DNA of 64,000 nt from Actinomycetota bacterium (GTDB lineage Bacteria > Actinomycetota > CADDZG01 > WHSQ01): positions 419,859 through 483,858 of the forward strand of contig JAUJNI010000001.1 in assembly GCA_030446465.1 (NCBI GenBank). The letters are read 5' to 3'. A model generated the notes under the pieces. It was not told where the DNA came from, did not search any database, and saw nothing but the letters and a program-made list of their open reading frames with translations. Shown one piece after another: positions 7,800 to 16,609 of the stretch (position 1 is the stretch's first letter; the number at the start of each line of letters is the position of its first letter). Position numbers and translations under genes: made by a program.

Positions 7800-8864
7800 A
7801 TGAGAGTTGCACTGGATTGGGGCCCCCTGCTGGATCCGCCCACCGGGATCGGGCGCTACACCACCGAGCTGGCTCGTGCGCTCGAGCCCAGGGGCGTGCA
7901 GGTAGTCCGTTACGCAGTGGCTGCCAGAGGCCATGTCTCCGAGCCGATCAAGCGATGGAGGGCCCCCGCGAGGGCGGCGCAGCTTTTATGGCAGAGGTGG
8001 GGCGGACCGGCGATCGAAGCATTGGTCGGTGACGTGGACGTGGTTCACGCAACCAACTACGTCCTGCCACCGCTTGCGAAGGCCCGGGGCGTGGTCACCG
8101 TTCACGATCTCTCCTTCTATAGAAACGATGCCTGGAGTGGCCGGCCTCGGCTTCGTTCCATCCTGCCGTCGTCACTCGATCGCGCGTCGATGGTCCTGGC
8201 GCCGAGTCGAGCGGTCGCCGATGAGATCGCAGAGCGATTCACCATCGAAAAAGACCGTCTCGCGGTCACGTATCTGGGGGTAGCACCGCACTTCTTCGGA
8301 GCGACACCATTGGCCGATACGACCCTGCACGGCATGGGCATACACCCGCCGTTCGCGGTAGCAGTCGGCAACATCCAGCCCCGCAAGAACCTCCACCGGC
8401 TGCTCAAGGCTTGGGCCCTTGCCGCCGATGAGTTAGACGGTTGGACGTTGGTCCTGGCGGGCCCTAGGGGCTGGGGCCGCGAACTTCCACCCACGGACAA
8501 CGTCGTGATGCCGGGATGGGTCGCAGACGAGACGCTGCCGGGCCTCCTGGCCGCTGCAGACATCTTCTGCTACCCGTCGCTCTACGAGGGCTTTGGGCTG
8601 CCGCCACTCGAGGCGATGGCCACGGGCACTGCAGCACTGGTCGGCGCCTACCCCGCTGCTCGGGAGTTGTTGGGTGACACGGCGGTGCTGGTCGAGCCCG
8701 AGGACATCGAGTCGATTGCCGAGGGGCTCAGGTGCCTCGCCAGGGACCGGCCGCTCAGAAGGCGGCTGCAGGTCACCGGAAAGAGCACGGCCTCTAGCTA
8801 CACGTGGGAGCGGACCGCCGCAGAGACCGTCGCGGCTTATCGCAAGGCACTGGAACGTGACTAG
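7800..8864 (+). CDS. Glycosyltransferase family 4
   Basis: 354 residues. MRVALDWGPLLDPPTGIGRY is the glycine-containing N-terminal loop, VVTVHDLSFYRNDAW the acceptor-domain motif, PFAVAVGNIQPRKNLHRLL the donor domain, and PSLYEGFGLPPLEAMATGTA the GT4 E-x7-E motif. It closely resembles the two GT4s on the opposite strand. Start at 7800 because the homologous N-terminus begins there and a TACTGT box lies 6 nt upstream; the frame continues to 7386 but that part overlaps the opposing gene. It probably adds a hexose to the exopolysaccharide repeat unit. Confidence 0.93.
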   Translation: MRVALDWGPLLDPPTGIGRYTTELARALEPRGVQVVRYAVAARGHVSEPIKRWRAPARAAQLLWQRWGGPAIEALVGDVDVVHATNYVLPPLAKARGVVTVHDLSFYRNDAWSGRPRLRSILPSSLDRASMVLAPSRAVADEIAERFTIEKDRLAVTYLGVAPHFFGATPLADTTLHGMGIHPPFAVAVGNIQPRKNLHRLLKAWALAADELDGWTLVLAGPRGWGRELPPTDNVVMPGWVADETLPGLLAAADIFCYPSLYEGFGLPPLEAMATGTAALVGAYPAARELLGDTAVLVEPEDIESIAEGLRCLARDRPLRRRLQVTGKSTASSYTWERTAAETVAAYRKALERD

Positions 8865-8902
8865 GGGACCGCCGTATCGCTGCCAACAGATAGGTGCAAT
8901 CC

Positions 8903-10213
8903 ATGACCGCAGTTCCGAATACCCCCACCCGCCGTCTCGTCGCGCTAGCCGTCATGGTTGCCGGGTTGCTGGCTCTGGCCACTGTCGCCCATGCCGCGGA
9001 CGACCGAGAGGTAACCATCAAGGGCCGCGGTTTCGGCCACGGGCTCGGGATGTCGCAGTACGGCGCCTACGGGCGGGCGATGAAAGGTCGGTCGTCGACC
9101 GAGATCCTCGAGCACTACTACACGGGGGCTCAGGTACAGGAGGTCGCCATGCCCTCCTACGTACGTGTCGGCCTCCTCCAGGGGCAGTCCTCTATCTCGC
9201 TCTCCTCGCTTGCCGCAACGGCGGGAGGGGGAGCGGCGACCTTCCGGCTAAAGGGCAGCACCAGCACCATCGCGGAGGCGACTCCCGAGGATGTCATCCG
9301 TATCGAGGCGGCGCCCTCCGGAGGCTTCACCATCTTCAAGAACGGGATAAAGGTGACCGGGAGCGGGGGCCAGACCGTGTTCGGCGACGACTCCCATCCC
9401 CTCGTCATCAAGTATCAAAAGTTCGGCTCGATGCTAAGCGTGCACGCAAAGGGCCGCAACTACGCCTACGGCAAAATGGAGCTGGTCTCCTATCCAAGCA
9501 CCGGCTGTGTCACGGGCCGTTGCATGAGCCTCGTGGTGGTGCTCCCGATGCAGAAGTACCTCTACGGACTCGGCGAGGTCCCCTCGTCGTGGCCGGCGGC
9601 CGCGCTCGAGTCCCAGATCGTGGCGGCGCGCACCTACGCCTACTCGAAGATCTCGAGGCTCGGCCAATTCCGCTACCCGTGCTCCTGCGCCCTCTACGAC
9701 AGCGCCATCGACCAGGTGTATCTGGGGGATGCCAAGCGGATCGGGTCGGGAAGCTACTGGGAGCGCTGGACCACTGCGGTGGACGCAACGAGCGCTCGTA
9801 TCGTCACCTACGCGGGAGCGCCGATACAGGCCTTCTACAGCTCGTCCTCCGGCGGCTACACCGAGAACAACGAGAACGTCTGGGGTGGCTCGCCGGTTCC
9901 TTATCTGAGAGGCGTCAAGGATCGAGCCGACTACGCCGGTGGCTTGAACCCCAACTTCAGGTGGTTGGTCACCATGCCCTTCTCCACTTTCGAGTCCAAG
10001 CTGAATTCGGCTTACGGCACAGGCAGGCTAAAGGACTTCAGCCTGATCGAGCCTTTCGGCGTGTCGGGCCGGGTGACCGTGGTGATGTCTGATGCCACGG
10101 GCGGGGTGAGGATCGCAGGAGCCAACCGGACCGTGCGTGCGTCGGGTTCTTCGATCAAGTCGGCGCTCGGGCTCAAGGACAGCTGGTTCCGAGTGACGAT
10201 CTCGGCCCCCTAG
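8903..10213 (+). CDS. SpoIID/LytB domain secreted protein
   Basis: 436 residues with a signal peptide (hydrophobic run VALAVMVAGLLALATVAHA, cleavage before ADDREV). The mature start IKGRGFGHGLGMSQYGAYGR is the conserved GHGxGMSQ-type motif. The SpoIID block YLYGLGEVPSSWPAAALESQ with IVAARTYAYSK follows at about 215-250, and YSSSSGGYTE matches the second conserved block. In Bacillus SpoIID cleaves peptidoglycan glycan strands; actinobacterial homologues are amidase enhancer-like or uncharacterised. Start at ATG 8903 uses AGATAGG about 9 nt upstream; GTG 8894 is an alternative. It lies inside the polysaccharide region and may open peptidoglycan for polymer export or attachment. Confidence 0.88.
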   Translation: MTAVPNTPTRRLVALAVMVAGLLALATVAHAADDREVTIKGRGFGHGLGMSQYGAYGRAMKGRSSTEILEHYYTGAQVQEVAMPSYVRVGLLQGQSSISLSSLAATAGGGAATFRLKGSTSTIAEATPEDVIRIEAAPSGGFTIFKNGIKVTGSGGQTVFGDDSHPLVIKYQKFGSMLSVHAKGRNYAYGKMELVSYPSTGCVTGRCMSLVVVLPMQKYLYGLGEVPSSWPAAALESQIVAARTYAYSKISRLGQFRYPCSCALYDSAIDQVYLGDAKRIGSGSYWERWTTAVDATSARIVTYAGAPIQAFYSSSSGGYTENNENVWGGSPVPYLRGVKDRADYAGGLNPNFRWLVTMPFSTFESKLNSAYGTGRLKDFSLIEPFGVSGRVTVVMSDATGGVRIAGANRTVRASGSSIKSALGLKDSWFRVTISAP

Positions 10214-10270
10214 CTGCGCCAGCCGGGTGGGCCACCCTCCAGGTGGTCCTCCGGCTTACACTCTGGCCTC

Positions 10271-10723
10271 ATGGCTCTAGAGGTACCACCGCCCGAGGTC
10301 ATTCCCGTTGCCGCGACTGCTTCCCGCGCCAGCTCGCTCATTTCCATAGCGCTGCTGGTGATCAGTGTCGGTTTCGCCACTGCGGGTCAGATAACGCTCA
10401 AGGCGGCGATGGACGCGATAGGAAGGATCGGCACGCAGGAGGTCTCCAATGCGGCCCAGACGATCGGAAGGGCAGTGCGGGAGCCACTGTTGTGGGGCGG
10501 TCTCGTCCTCTTCGGGGTCTCTGCGCTCTTCTGGTTGATCGTGCTGTCGAGAGTGGACCTCTCGATCGCCTACCCCTTCGTCGGCCTCTCCTATGTCCTG
10601 GTGGTCGGTCTCGCGCGCCTGGTCTTCCACGAAAACGTGCCGCCCCTGAGATGGATTGGCGTGTGCGTGATCGCGATCGGAATTGCGCTCATCGGTTTCT
10701 CGTCCCGTACCGTTTCGGGTTAG
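10271..10723 (+). CDS. Small EamA/DMT-type four-helix membrane protein
   Basis: 150 residues with four predicted membrane helices at about 22-45, 73-93, 98-117 and 124-144. The motif DLSIAYPFVGLSYVLVVGLA and the closing WIGVCVIAIGIALIGFSSR are typical of half-size drug/metabolite transporters related to ArnE/ArnF and SMR proteins, which work as dimers. In polysaccharide loci such proteins flip undecaprenyl-linked sugars. A TACACT box lies 8 nt before the ATG and no ribosome site is visible. The downstream nucleotidyltransferase starts 12 nt after the stop, so they are probably in one operon. Confidence 0.85.
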   Translation: MALEVPPPEVIPVAATASRASSLISIALLVISVGFATAGQITLKAAMDAIGRIGTQEVSNAAQTIGRAVREPLLWGGLVLFGVSALFWLIVLSRVDLSIAYPFVGLSYVLVVGLARLVFHENVPPLRWIGVCVIAIGIALIGFSSRTVSG

Positions 10724-10735
10724 GACCGCCTCGAG

Positions 10736-11722
10736 TTGAAGGCGCTCATCCTCGCGGGCGGGCTCGGGACCCGCTTGCGCCCGCTGACCCTGACGCGTCC
10801 GAAGCATCTCCTTCCGATTGCCAACCGTCCTCACATCGATCATGTCTTCGAGTGGCTGCACCGACACGACGTCGATGAGGTCGTCCTTCTGACCTCTTAT
10901 CTTGCGGAGAGGTTTACGGAGGCGGTGGCTCGGGCTTCGACGAAGGGCTTGCGCGTCGAGGTGACGCACGAGCGACAGCCGCTGGGGACCGCCGGTGCAC
11001 TGAAGAACGCCGAATCGTATGTGGGAGGCGACACCTTTCTGGCCTTCAACGGAGACGTGTTGAGCGACATCGACCTCGGGGCGGCCATCGACTGGCACAG
11101 GTCCCGAGAGGCGGAGGCGACGATCGTGTTGACGCCGGTCGCCGACCCGTCCGCCTACGGCGTCGTTTCTACCGATTCAGAGGACCAGGTTCTCGGCTTC
11201 ATCGAAAAGCCCCCTCGGGAGGAGGCTCCGACCAACCTTGTCAATGCCGGCGTGTACGTGCTCGAGCCGTCGGTGCTGAGCCGCATCCCGCGCGGCGAGG
11301 TCGCTTCGGCCGAGCGACAGCTGTTTCCCCAGCTGGTCAAGGACGGCGCGCGGCTCTTCGGGTGCGCTACGAGCGCCTATTGGATGGACATAGGGACACC
11401 GGACAAGTATCTGCAGGCGAACCTCGACGCGCTGGCCGGCCGGTTCAGCACCACCGCGGTGAGGACGCCGGGCGAAGCGGTCGTGCTGTCGGATGAGGGG
11501 GCGACAATCGATCCCCTGGCCCGGGTATCCTCGTCCTGTTTGGGGGCCGGCTCGGTGGTACAGAGGCACGCAGTCGTTGACGGTTGCGTCTTGCTCCCTC
11601 GAGCCGTCGTAGGAGAGGGTGCTCGCCTCAGCCGGGTGACCCTGGGAGAAGGAGCATCGGCGTCGCCGGGCGTCACCGCGAGCGACATGGCTGTAGCAGA
11701 CGGGGATTCGATTGAGAGTTAG
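10736..11722 (+). CDS. NDP-sugar pyrophosphorylase (sugar-1-phosphate nucleotidyltransferase)
   Basis: 328 residues. The start MKALILAGGLGTRLRPLTLT is the GxGTRLxP nucleotide-binding motif; KHLLPIANRP, FNGDVLSDID (metal-binding Asp) and GFIEKPPREE (sugar-phosphate lysine) follow. The C-terminal third looks like a left-handed beta-helix (hexapeptide-like repeats such as SDEGATIDPLARVSSSCLGA), as in GDP-mannose and dTDP/UDP-glucose pyrophosphorylases of this length. Which nucleotide it uses is undecided. Start is TTG 10736, the only start fitting the motif. It is followed at 9 nt by an epimerase, so the pair probably supplies an activated sugar. Confidence 0.92.
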   Translation: MKALILAGGLGTRLRPLTLTRPKHLLPIANRPHIDHVFEWLHRHDVDEVVLLTSYLAERFTEAVARASTKGLRVEVTHERQPLGTAGALKNAESYVGGDTFLAFNGDVLSDIDLGAAIDWHRSREAEATIVLTPVADPSAYGVVSTDSEDQVLGFIEKPPREEAPTNLVNAGVYVLEPSVLSRIPRGEVASAERQLFPQLVKDGARLFGCATSAYWMDIGTPDKYLQANLDALAGRFSTTAVRTPGEAVVLSDEGATIDPLARVSSSCLGAGSVVQRHAVVDGCVLLPRAVVGEGARLSRVTLGEGASASPGVTASDMAVADGDSIES

Positions 11723-11731
11723 GGGCCGTAA

Positions 11732-12703
11732 GTGCGTTCACTGGTAACTGGGGCAGCTGGGTTCATCGGTTCACACTTGATCGATCGGCTCCTGGCCGAG
11801 GGGGAGGAGGTTCTCGCCCTCGACAACCTCTCGTCCGGATCGCTCGCCAACCTGGCCGATGCCCGGCGTTCGGCGATGGGGAAGTTCAGCTTTCAGCGAG
11901 CCGATGTCACCTCCACGGCAACCGCCGACATCATCAAGCGGCACAAGCCCCAGGTGATCTTTCACCTGGCGGCTCAGGTCGACGTTCGCAAGTCGGTCAG
12001 GGACCCGCTGTCGGACGCAATGGTCAACGTGATCGGAACGCTGGGGGTGCTCCAGGCAGCAAGCGAAGCGGGGACGGAGAAGGTCGTGTTCACCTCCTCC
12101 GGCGGATGCATCTACGGGGAGCCCGACCCCTCGCGTCTGCCCGTGACCGAAGATCAGGTCTACCTGCCCGAGTCGATGCCCGAGTCGCCTTACGGCGTCA
12201 GCAAGAAGATCGTGCTGGACTACCTTCGCTACTTCAAAGCGGTCAAGGGCCTCGATTACACAGCTCTGGCCCTGGCCAACGTCTATGGCCCGCGGCAAGA
12301 GCCGGCCAGCGAAGTGGGGCTCGAGGGACAGGTCGTCGCGATCTTCTCTCGCAAGATGCTCGGGGGCCGGCCGTGCACCATCTATGGGGACGGTACCCAA
12401 ACCCGCGACTTCGTCTACGTGGACGACGTCGTGTCCGCATACCTGGCCGCTCGAGATAAGGGCAGCGGCGAGCTGATCAACGTGGGCAGCGGCGTGGAGC
12501 TGTCCGTAAACGACCTCTATCGAAACCTTGCCGAGCTAACCGGGTCCCGCTTCGAGCCGATTTATGGGGCGGCTCGCCCGGGGGAGCTCCACCGGATCGT
12601 CGTCGACCCCACCAAGGCCGCCGAACAGCTCGGCTGGCGCCCGGGGGTCGATCTTGCCGAGGGCTTGAAGCAGACGGTGGCGTGGTTTCGTGCGACTGCA
12701 TGA
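11732..12703 (+). CDS. NAD-dependent epimerase/dehydratase (UDP-glucose 4-epimerase-like)
   Basis: 323 residues, extended SDR fold. N-terminal Rossmann motif TGAAGFIGSHL (GxxGxxG), ALDNLSSG for NAD ribose, HLAAQVDVRKSVRDP, the catalytic SSGGCIYGEP serine block and the YGVSKK tyrosine-lysine pair. NVYGPRQEP and GDGTQTRDFVYVDDVV match the GalE/RfbB-type substrate domain. It probably epimerises a UDP- or GDP-hexose made by the upstream pyrophosphorylase. Start is GTG 11732. The product sugar cannot be read from sequence. Confidence 0.92.
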   Translation: MRSLVTGAAGFIGSHLIDRLLAEGEEVLALDNLSSGSLANLADARRSAMGKFSFQRADVTSTATADIIKRHKPQVIFHLAAQVDVRKSVRDPLSDAMVNVIGTLGVLQAASEAGTEKVVFTSSGGCIYGEPDPSRLPVTEDQVYLPESMPESPYGVSKKIVLDYLRYFKAVKGLDYTALALANVYGPRQEPASEVGLEGQVVAIFSRKMLGGRPCTIYGDGTQTRDFVYVDDVVSAYLAARDKGSGELINVGSGVELSVNDLYRNLAELTGSRFEPIYGAARPGELHRIVVDPTKAAEQLGWRPGVDLAEGLKQTVAWFRATA

Positions 12704-12754
12704 GGTGAAGGCGTGGATTGTGAGTGGTACCACTAGGTGATGGAGGGGAACCGG

Positions 12755-13357
12755 GTGCTGTCACCAGAAGAGATCGAGAGCCGGCAGTTTCAGATCGGGT
12801 TGCGCGGCTACGACGTCGAAGAGGTCACGTCCTTTCTGGCCCGGGTGGCAGAGGCATACCGGAGCGTCCTCGGTGAGCTGCAACGCCAGCTTGAAGCGGA
12901 GCCGCCTGCTCCGGGCAACGCCGCCGTCCCCGAATCAAGAGCCCCCGAGGTCTCTCAGCCAAGCCCCTCCTTCGACACGGTCGGCCGAGAGGTCGCCACG
13001 GTCCTCGCGAGCGCCAGAGAAGCCGCCGAGCAAATGAAGGATCGAGCCCACGCCAGAGTCGCCGAGATGCTCGAAGCAGCGGAACGTAAGGCGTTCGAGC
13101 TGCAGATGGATGCGCAGGCGCAGGCGACTCAGCGGATGCGCGAGCTGATGGTGAGCTCCGAGCGCATAAGGGCGGCCGAAGCCCGCCTGCGGGAAGGGTT
13201 GGGCCAGATCGAGGCCGTGCTCGCAATGACGCGCCTCGACCTCGACCAGGCGCCCGGTGCGCCGGCGCCTTCTCGGTCCGAGCACTCTTCTCCGTGGCGG
13301 CCCGTGCCGACAACCGGCGCCCACGAGGCTGAAAACGCTCCTCAAGCGCACTTCTGA
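12755..13357 (+). CDS. DivIVA-domain protein, first of a tandem pair
   Basis: About 200 residues. LSPEEIESRQFQIGLRGYDV then EEVTSFLARVAEAY is the DivIVA/GpsB N-terminal membrane-binding and coiled-coil motif. A Pro-rich linker (about 55-80) precedes a long Ala/Glu/Arg coiled coil (about 85-165) and a disordered tail. DivIVA proteins mark curved membrane at poles and septa and recruit wall-synthesis enzymes. The start is GTG 12755, with GGAGGGG 6 nt upstream; the ATG at 12740 overlaps that ribosome site and is less likely. A paralogue follows 71 nt downstream. Confidence 0.85.
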   Translation: MLSPEEIESRQFQIGLRGYDVEEVTSFLARVAEAYRSVLGELQRQLEAEPPAPGNAAVPESRAPEVSQPSPSFDTVGREVATVLASAREAAEQMKDRAHARVAEMLEAAERKAFELQMDAQAQATQRMRELMVSSERIRAAEARLREGLGQIEAVLAMTRLDLDQAPGAPAPSRSEHSSPWRPVPTTGAHEAENAPQAHF

Positions 13358-13428
13358 GGTGTCGAAGCAATCAATGTGGGAACAGTCAATTGGTGAGCCA
13401 CCGACCGGCGGATGGAAAGGAGGGCCTC

Positions 13429-14340
13429 ATGGCCTTCACCCCTGAGGACATTCAGAGCAAAGAGTTCTTCATCACCCTTCGGGGTTATGACAAAGACGAG
13501 GTCAGGGCCTTTCTTGCGGCCCTCGCCGAGGAGCATCAGCAGCTGCTGCAGAAGGCCCAGGGGCAACCCTCGTCTTCCGAGGCCAGCTACGAGAGCTTGG
13601 GGCGCGGCGTCGGGTCGGTCCTCGAGGCCGCCAACAGGGCCGCGGATGAGATGAGGCGAGAAGCGGAGGCGGAGATCGACGCCCTCAGGAGAAAGGCCGC
13701 CGCCGACGCGGCGCAGGTGGGCGCCGAGGCCGTGGCGAGGGCCAGAGAGGTGGCTGCGGAGACCGAAAGACGGACGGTGCAGGAGCTTGCGGTCGCCCAG
13801 CGACGCGCCGAAGAGGTCCAGAAGCAATCCGAGTCCCGGGCTGCTGCCATCCGCGAAGAGGCCGAGCGGCTGGCGACCCAGCAACGGGAGGCAGCGGCTC
13901 AACAGCTGCGCGAGGCGGAACGCCAGGCCGCCGAGATGCGCGAGGCGGCCGCGGCTGAGGTTAGAGAGGCCGCTCGCCGGGTTCAGCGCCTCCAGCAAGC
14001 GGACGTCAAATTGCGCCAGAGACTCAACGCAGTTCAGAGTGAGCTCCGCTCCCTCCTCGACCAGATGGGTGGCGAGGAGCAGCCACAGGAGGCCGAAGAG
14101 GTGGCGCAGGGGGGTGCTCAGGCCCCAGGTGAGAGCGAAGCCACCCAACCCGCGCCACGAGCGCCGGGCGTCCCAGTAGGCGCCCAGCAGGGGGCCCCGC
14201 ACGCACAGACCGCGCCGACTCAGACCCAAGCCCCCGCAGAGGAGAGACCTGCTCCTCCCACGCCCGAGCCAGCCTTTGACCCGAACGGGAGGCAGCCCGC
14301 CTTCAGATCTTGGGGCAGAAACGACAGCAGCACCGGCTGA
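13429..14340 (+). CDS. DivIVA-domain protein, second of a tandem pair
   Basis: 303 residues. MAFTPEDIQSKEFFITLRGY, then DKDEVRAFLAALAEEHQQLL, is the DivIVA N-terminal module, very like the upstream paralogue. Residues about 65-225 form an uninterrupted Ala/Glu/Arg/Gln coiled coil, and the last 75 are Pro/Ala/Gln rich and disordered. GGAAAGGAGGG just upstream of ATG 13429 is a strong ribosome site and fixes the start; the extension to 13390 is rejected. Being between sugar-nucleotide genes and the DUF4012/priming transferase genes suggests a scaffold that localises polymer synthesis to growing poles. Confidence 0.9.
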   Translation: MAFTPEDIQSKEFFITLRGYDKDEVRAFLAALAEEHQQLLQKAQGQPSSSEASYESLGRGVGSVLEAANRAADEMRREAEAEIDALRRKAAADAAQVGAEAVARAREVAAETERRTVQELAVAQRRAEEVQKQSESRAAAIREEAERLATQQREAAAQQLREAERQAAEMREAAAAEVREAARRVQRLQQADVKLRQRLNAVQSELRSLLDQMGGEEQPQEAEEVAQGGAQAPGESEATQPAPRAPGVPVGAQQGAPHAQTAPTQTQAPAEERPAPPTPEPAFDPNGRQPAFRSWGRNDSSTG

Positions 14341-14403
14341 CACAGGGGTCGCGGGTTGATCTGAAGGCCGCCTGCGCACCGAGCGCCGAGGTCGACGAGC
14401 TAG

Positions 14404-16272
14404 TTGACGAAGCGACGGGTCCTGCTGGGGATTGCGGTCATCGTCGTGCCGCTGATAGCGATGGGCTTGGTCGTCGGCGTCCCGGTGGCTCGCGACCTTC
14501 AGGCGGCGAGGTCGGTTCTGGGTCGCCCTCCTGCCGACCTCACAGATGACGAGATAGGGGCGGCGCGGGCGCGTCTCGAAGCGGCCCACACGAGGTTGCA
14601 GTCCTTTCCCGCAAGAGTCCTTGGGGTCATCCCGGTCGTCGGGGCCAACCTCAGGGCGGTCGAGGCGGTCACCGAAGCGGCGTCCAGAGTCCTCGATGCC
14701 GGGAGCGCGGTAGCTCGAGTCGTAGACGAAGCCGATCGCGCGGGACTTCTCGATGAGGGGGCGGTCAATCTAGCTCTGCTTCAAGACCTGAGAGGGCCGC
14801 TTCAGCGCCAGCACGATGCCCTGAGCGCCCTGAAAGCGGTCGTCGAGGAGCACCGCTCCGGATCTCTGGCCCCCGCGTTGTGGAGCGCTCTGGATGAGCT
14901 TCTGGACCGAACCTCCCGCCTCGCCGAGGGAACCGCCCACGCCCTTGCTCTGCTCGATGTCTCGGATGGATTGCTGGGTGAACACCGCCCGCGCCGCTAC
15001 CTCGTGACGCTCGTGAACAACGCGGAGCTTCGAGGTTCGGGAGGGATCCTGGCCGGAGTGGGGACGCTCGAGGTGACCGGGGGCCGGCTCGAGCTCGGAC
15101 GTTTCTACTCGGTACACGACCTGGCTCAGCGCCCCCCGGAGGAGGTCCCGGCCCCCGCCGAGTACGAGCGCAGGTTCGGTCCCTATAAGGCCAACACGAC
15201 CCTGTGGCTGAACACCACCTTCTCGCCCGACTTCACCGATGTAGCTCTGGTGGCTTCCCGGCTGTTCAAACACGTGACCGGACTCAGAACCGACGGCGTT
15301 CTCCAGGTCGACCCGGTAGGTCTTGCCGCCCTTCTGCCTCCGGGGTCCGAAATCGCCGTGCCGGGCGTCGACGTGCGGCTGGCACCGCCCGAGCTGGCCC
15401 GTTTCGTCTACTCGGACGCCTACGAGCTCTTCGAGGATCAAGCGCGCCGGCGGGACGTCTTGCTGGAGGTTGGTAGGAGGGGCTTTGGGACCATCCTGGG
15501 CACGGGGATCGGGGGCAGCGAGGGTCTGACGAAGGTCGGCGAGGCGGCGGCAGGAGGTCATCTCAGGTTTTCGTCGTTCGACCAAGACGAACAAAGGGCG
15601 CTCACGGCGAGCGGAGTGTCGGGGGACCTGGCGCCGGTCGAGGGAGACAGCTTGTTGGTCACGGCTCAAAACTTCGGCTCGGGAAGGGATCAGGGGACCA
15701 AGCTCGACTACTGGACACGGAGGTCGGTAAGACACTCGTGCCGCATCGAGGAAGGGGCCCCAGCCACCTGTCGGACGGAGGTGTCGCTGGCCAACGAGGC
15801 GCCTGAGGGGCTCACCGAGTACGTCGCGGGCGTCCCCTACGGCCTTCTCAGGAGCTACGTCGAGGTCTACGTCCCAGAAGAGGCGAGGGTAACGTCGGTC
15901 CAAAGGGATGGGTCGCCGGTCGAGTTCAGGGCGGAACCTCAGGCCGGACGCGAGGCGATTGGAGTATTCGTAAAGGTCCCTGCAGGGGAGACGAGCTCCG
16001 TGGGCGTCGCTTACGAGCTTCCCAAAGGCGATGACTACGAGCTTCAGGCCCTCCCTCAGCCGCTCGCCGCCGACGCCACCATCGAGCTGTCCCTGACGCT
16101 GCCGGACGGATGGGCGATCGAGGGGACGGACCTCGAGCAGCACGGCAGGACCGCCCGCTATGAGGGTCCGTTCGATCGGCGCCTCGAGGTTCGGGCAGGC
16201 CCGAGCGAACGCACCGGCCTGGCCGCATTGTGGGAGGGCGTGCGGCAGTTCTGGCGGGACCCCCTCTTCTAG
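14404..16272 (+). CDS. DUF4012-domain membrane-anchored protein
   Basis: 622 residues. One N-terminal membrane helix (about 5-27, VLLGIAVIVVPLIAMGLVVG) is followed by a helical region and a large extracytoplasmic domain. The block RYLVTLVNNAELRGSGGILA with GGRLELGRFYSVHDL is characteristic of DUF4012, a family of unknown biochemical function that recurs in actinobacterial exopolysaccharide clusters. The start is TTG 14404, right after an in-frame stop; no strong ribosome site is visible. It lies between the DivIVA pair and the priming glycosyltransferase, consistent with a late step such as polymer transfer or anchoring (inference). Confidence 0.85.
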   Translation: MTKRRVLLGIAVIVVPLIAMGLVVGVPVARDLQAARSVLGRPPADLTDDEIGAARARLEAAHTRLQSFPARVLGVIPVVGANLRAVEAVTEAASRVLDAGSAVARVVDEADRAGLLDEGAVNLALLQDLRGPLQRQHDALSALKAVVEEHRSGSLAPALWSALDELLDRTSRLAEGTAHALALLDVSDGLLGEHRPRRYLVTLVNNAELRGSGGILAGVGTLEVTGGRLELGRFYSVHDLAQRPPEEVPAPAEYERRFGPYKANTTLWLNTTFSPDFTDVALVASRLFKHVTGLRTDGVLQVDPVGLAALLPPGSEIAVPGVDVRLAPPELARFVYSDAYELFEDQARRRDVLLEVGRRGFGTILGTGIGGSEGLTKVGEAAAGGHLRFSSFDQDEQRALTASGVSGDLAPVEGDSLLVTAQNFGSGRDQGTKLDYWTRRSVRHSCRIEEGAPATCRTEVSLANEAPEGLTEYVAGVPYGLLRSYVEVYVPEEARVTSVQRDGSPVEFRAEPQAGREAIGVFVKVPAGETSSVGVAYELPKGDDYELQALPQPLAADATIELSLTLPDGWAIEGTDLEQHGRTARYEGPFDRRLEVRAGPSERTGLAALWEGVRQFWRDPLF

Positions 16273-16609
16273 CGCTCTTTCTTTTTGCTCGGCTGCCGGT
16301 TTGGGGCCGATGAACCTAGGTAGAAATGCGTATGGTTTGTGGCATTTGTTTCCAGGACAATGGTCCTTAAGGCCCCTAATGGGGGAGGGATTCTCCCCAG
16401 AAAGCCAAAAAAGATGCCCCTTCAGGCAGGAACTAGGCAGTGGTGGCAGAATCACTGCTTGGTAGCTGAGAGTGATGAAGCCGAACCTCAGCGTGACGAA
16501 GGACAATGGGCGATTTGCTAAGTCCGGCCAGTCTGCAGCGCAGAGCAGCACCGGTGGGCGCGAAGACAAGGAGTTTTAAGGTGCAGCGATGCAGCTGGGG
16601 GCCGATTAG
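16273..16609. other. 337-bp non-coding stretch before the priming transferase
   Basis: No convincing gene is present. The stretch is more AT-rich than its neighbours and has short inverted repeats: AGGAC/GTCCT around 4 nt and GGGGAG/CTCCCC around 5 nt. It probably holds the promoter and a long leader of the sugar transferase gene. I could not match it to a known riboswitch. Confidence 0.5.

Noticed and set aside
16160-16521. Short ORFs in the 337-bp gap after DUF4012
   Set aside because: No ribosome site, no signal peptide or motif, and codon use unlike neighbours.
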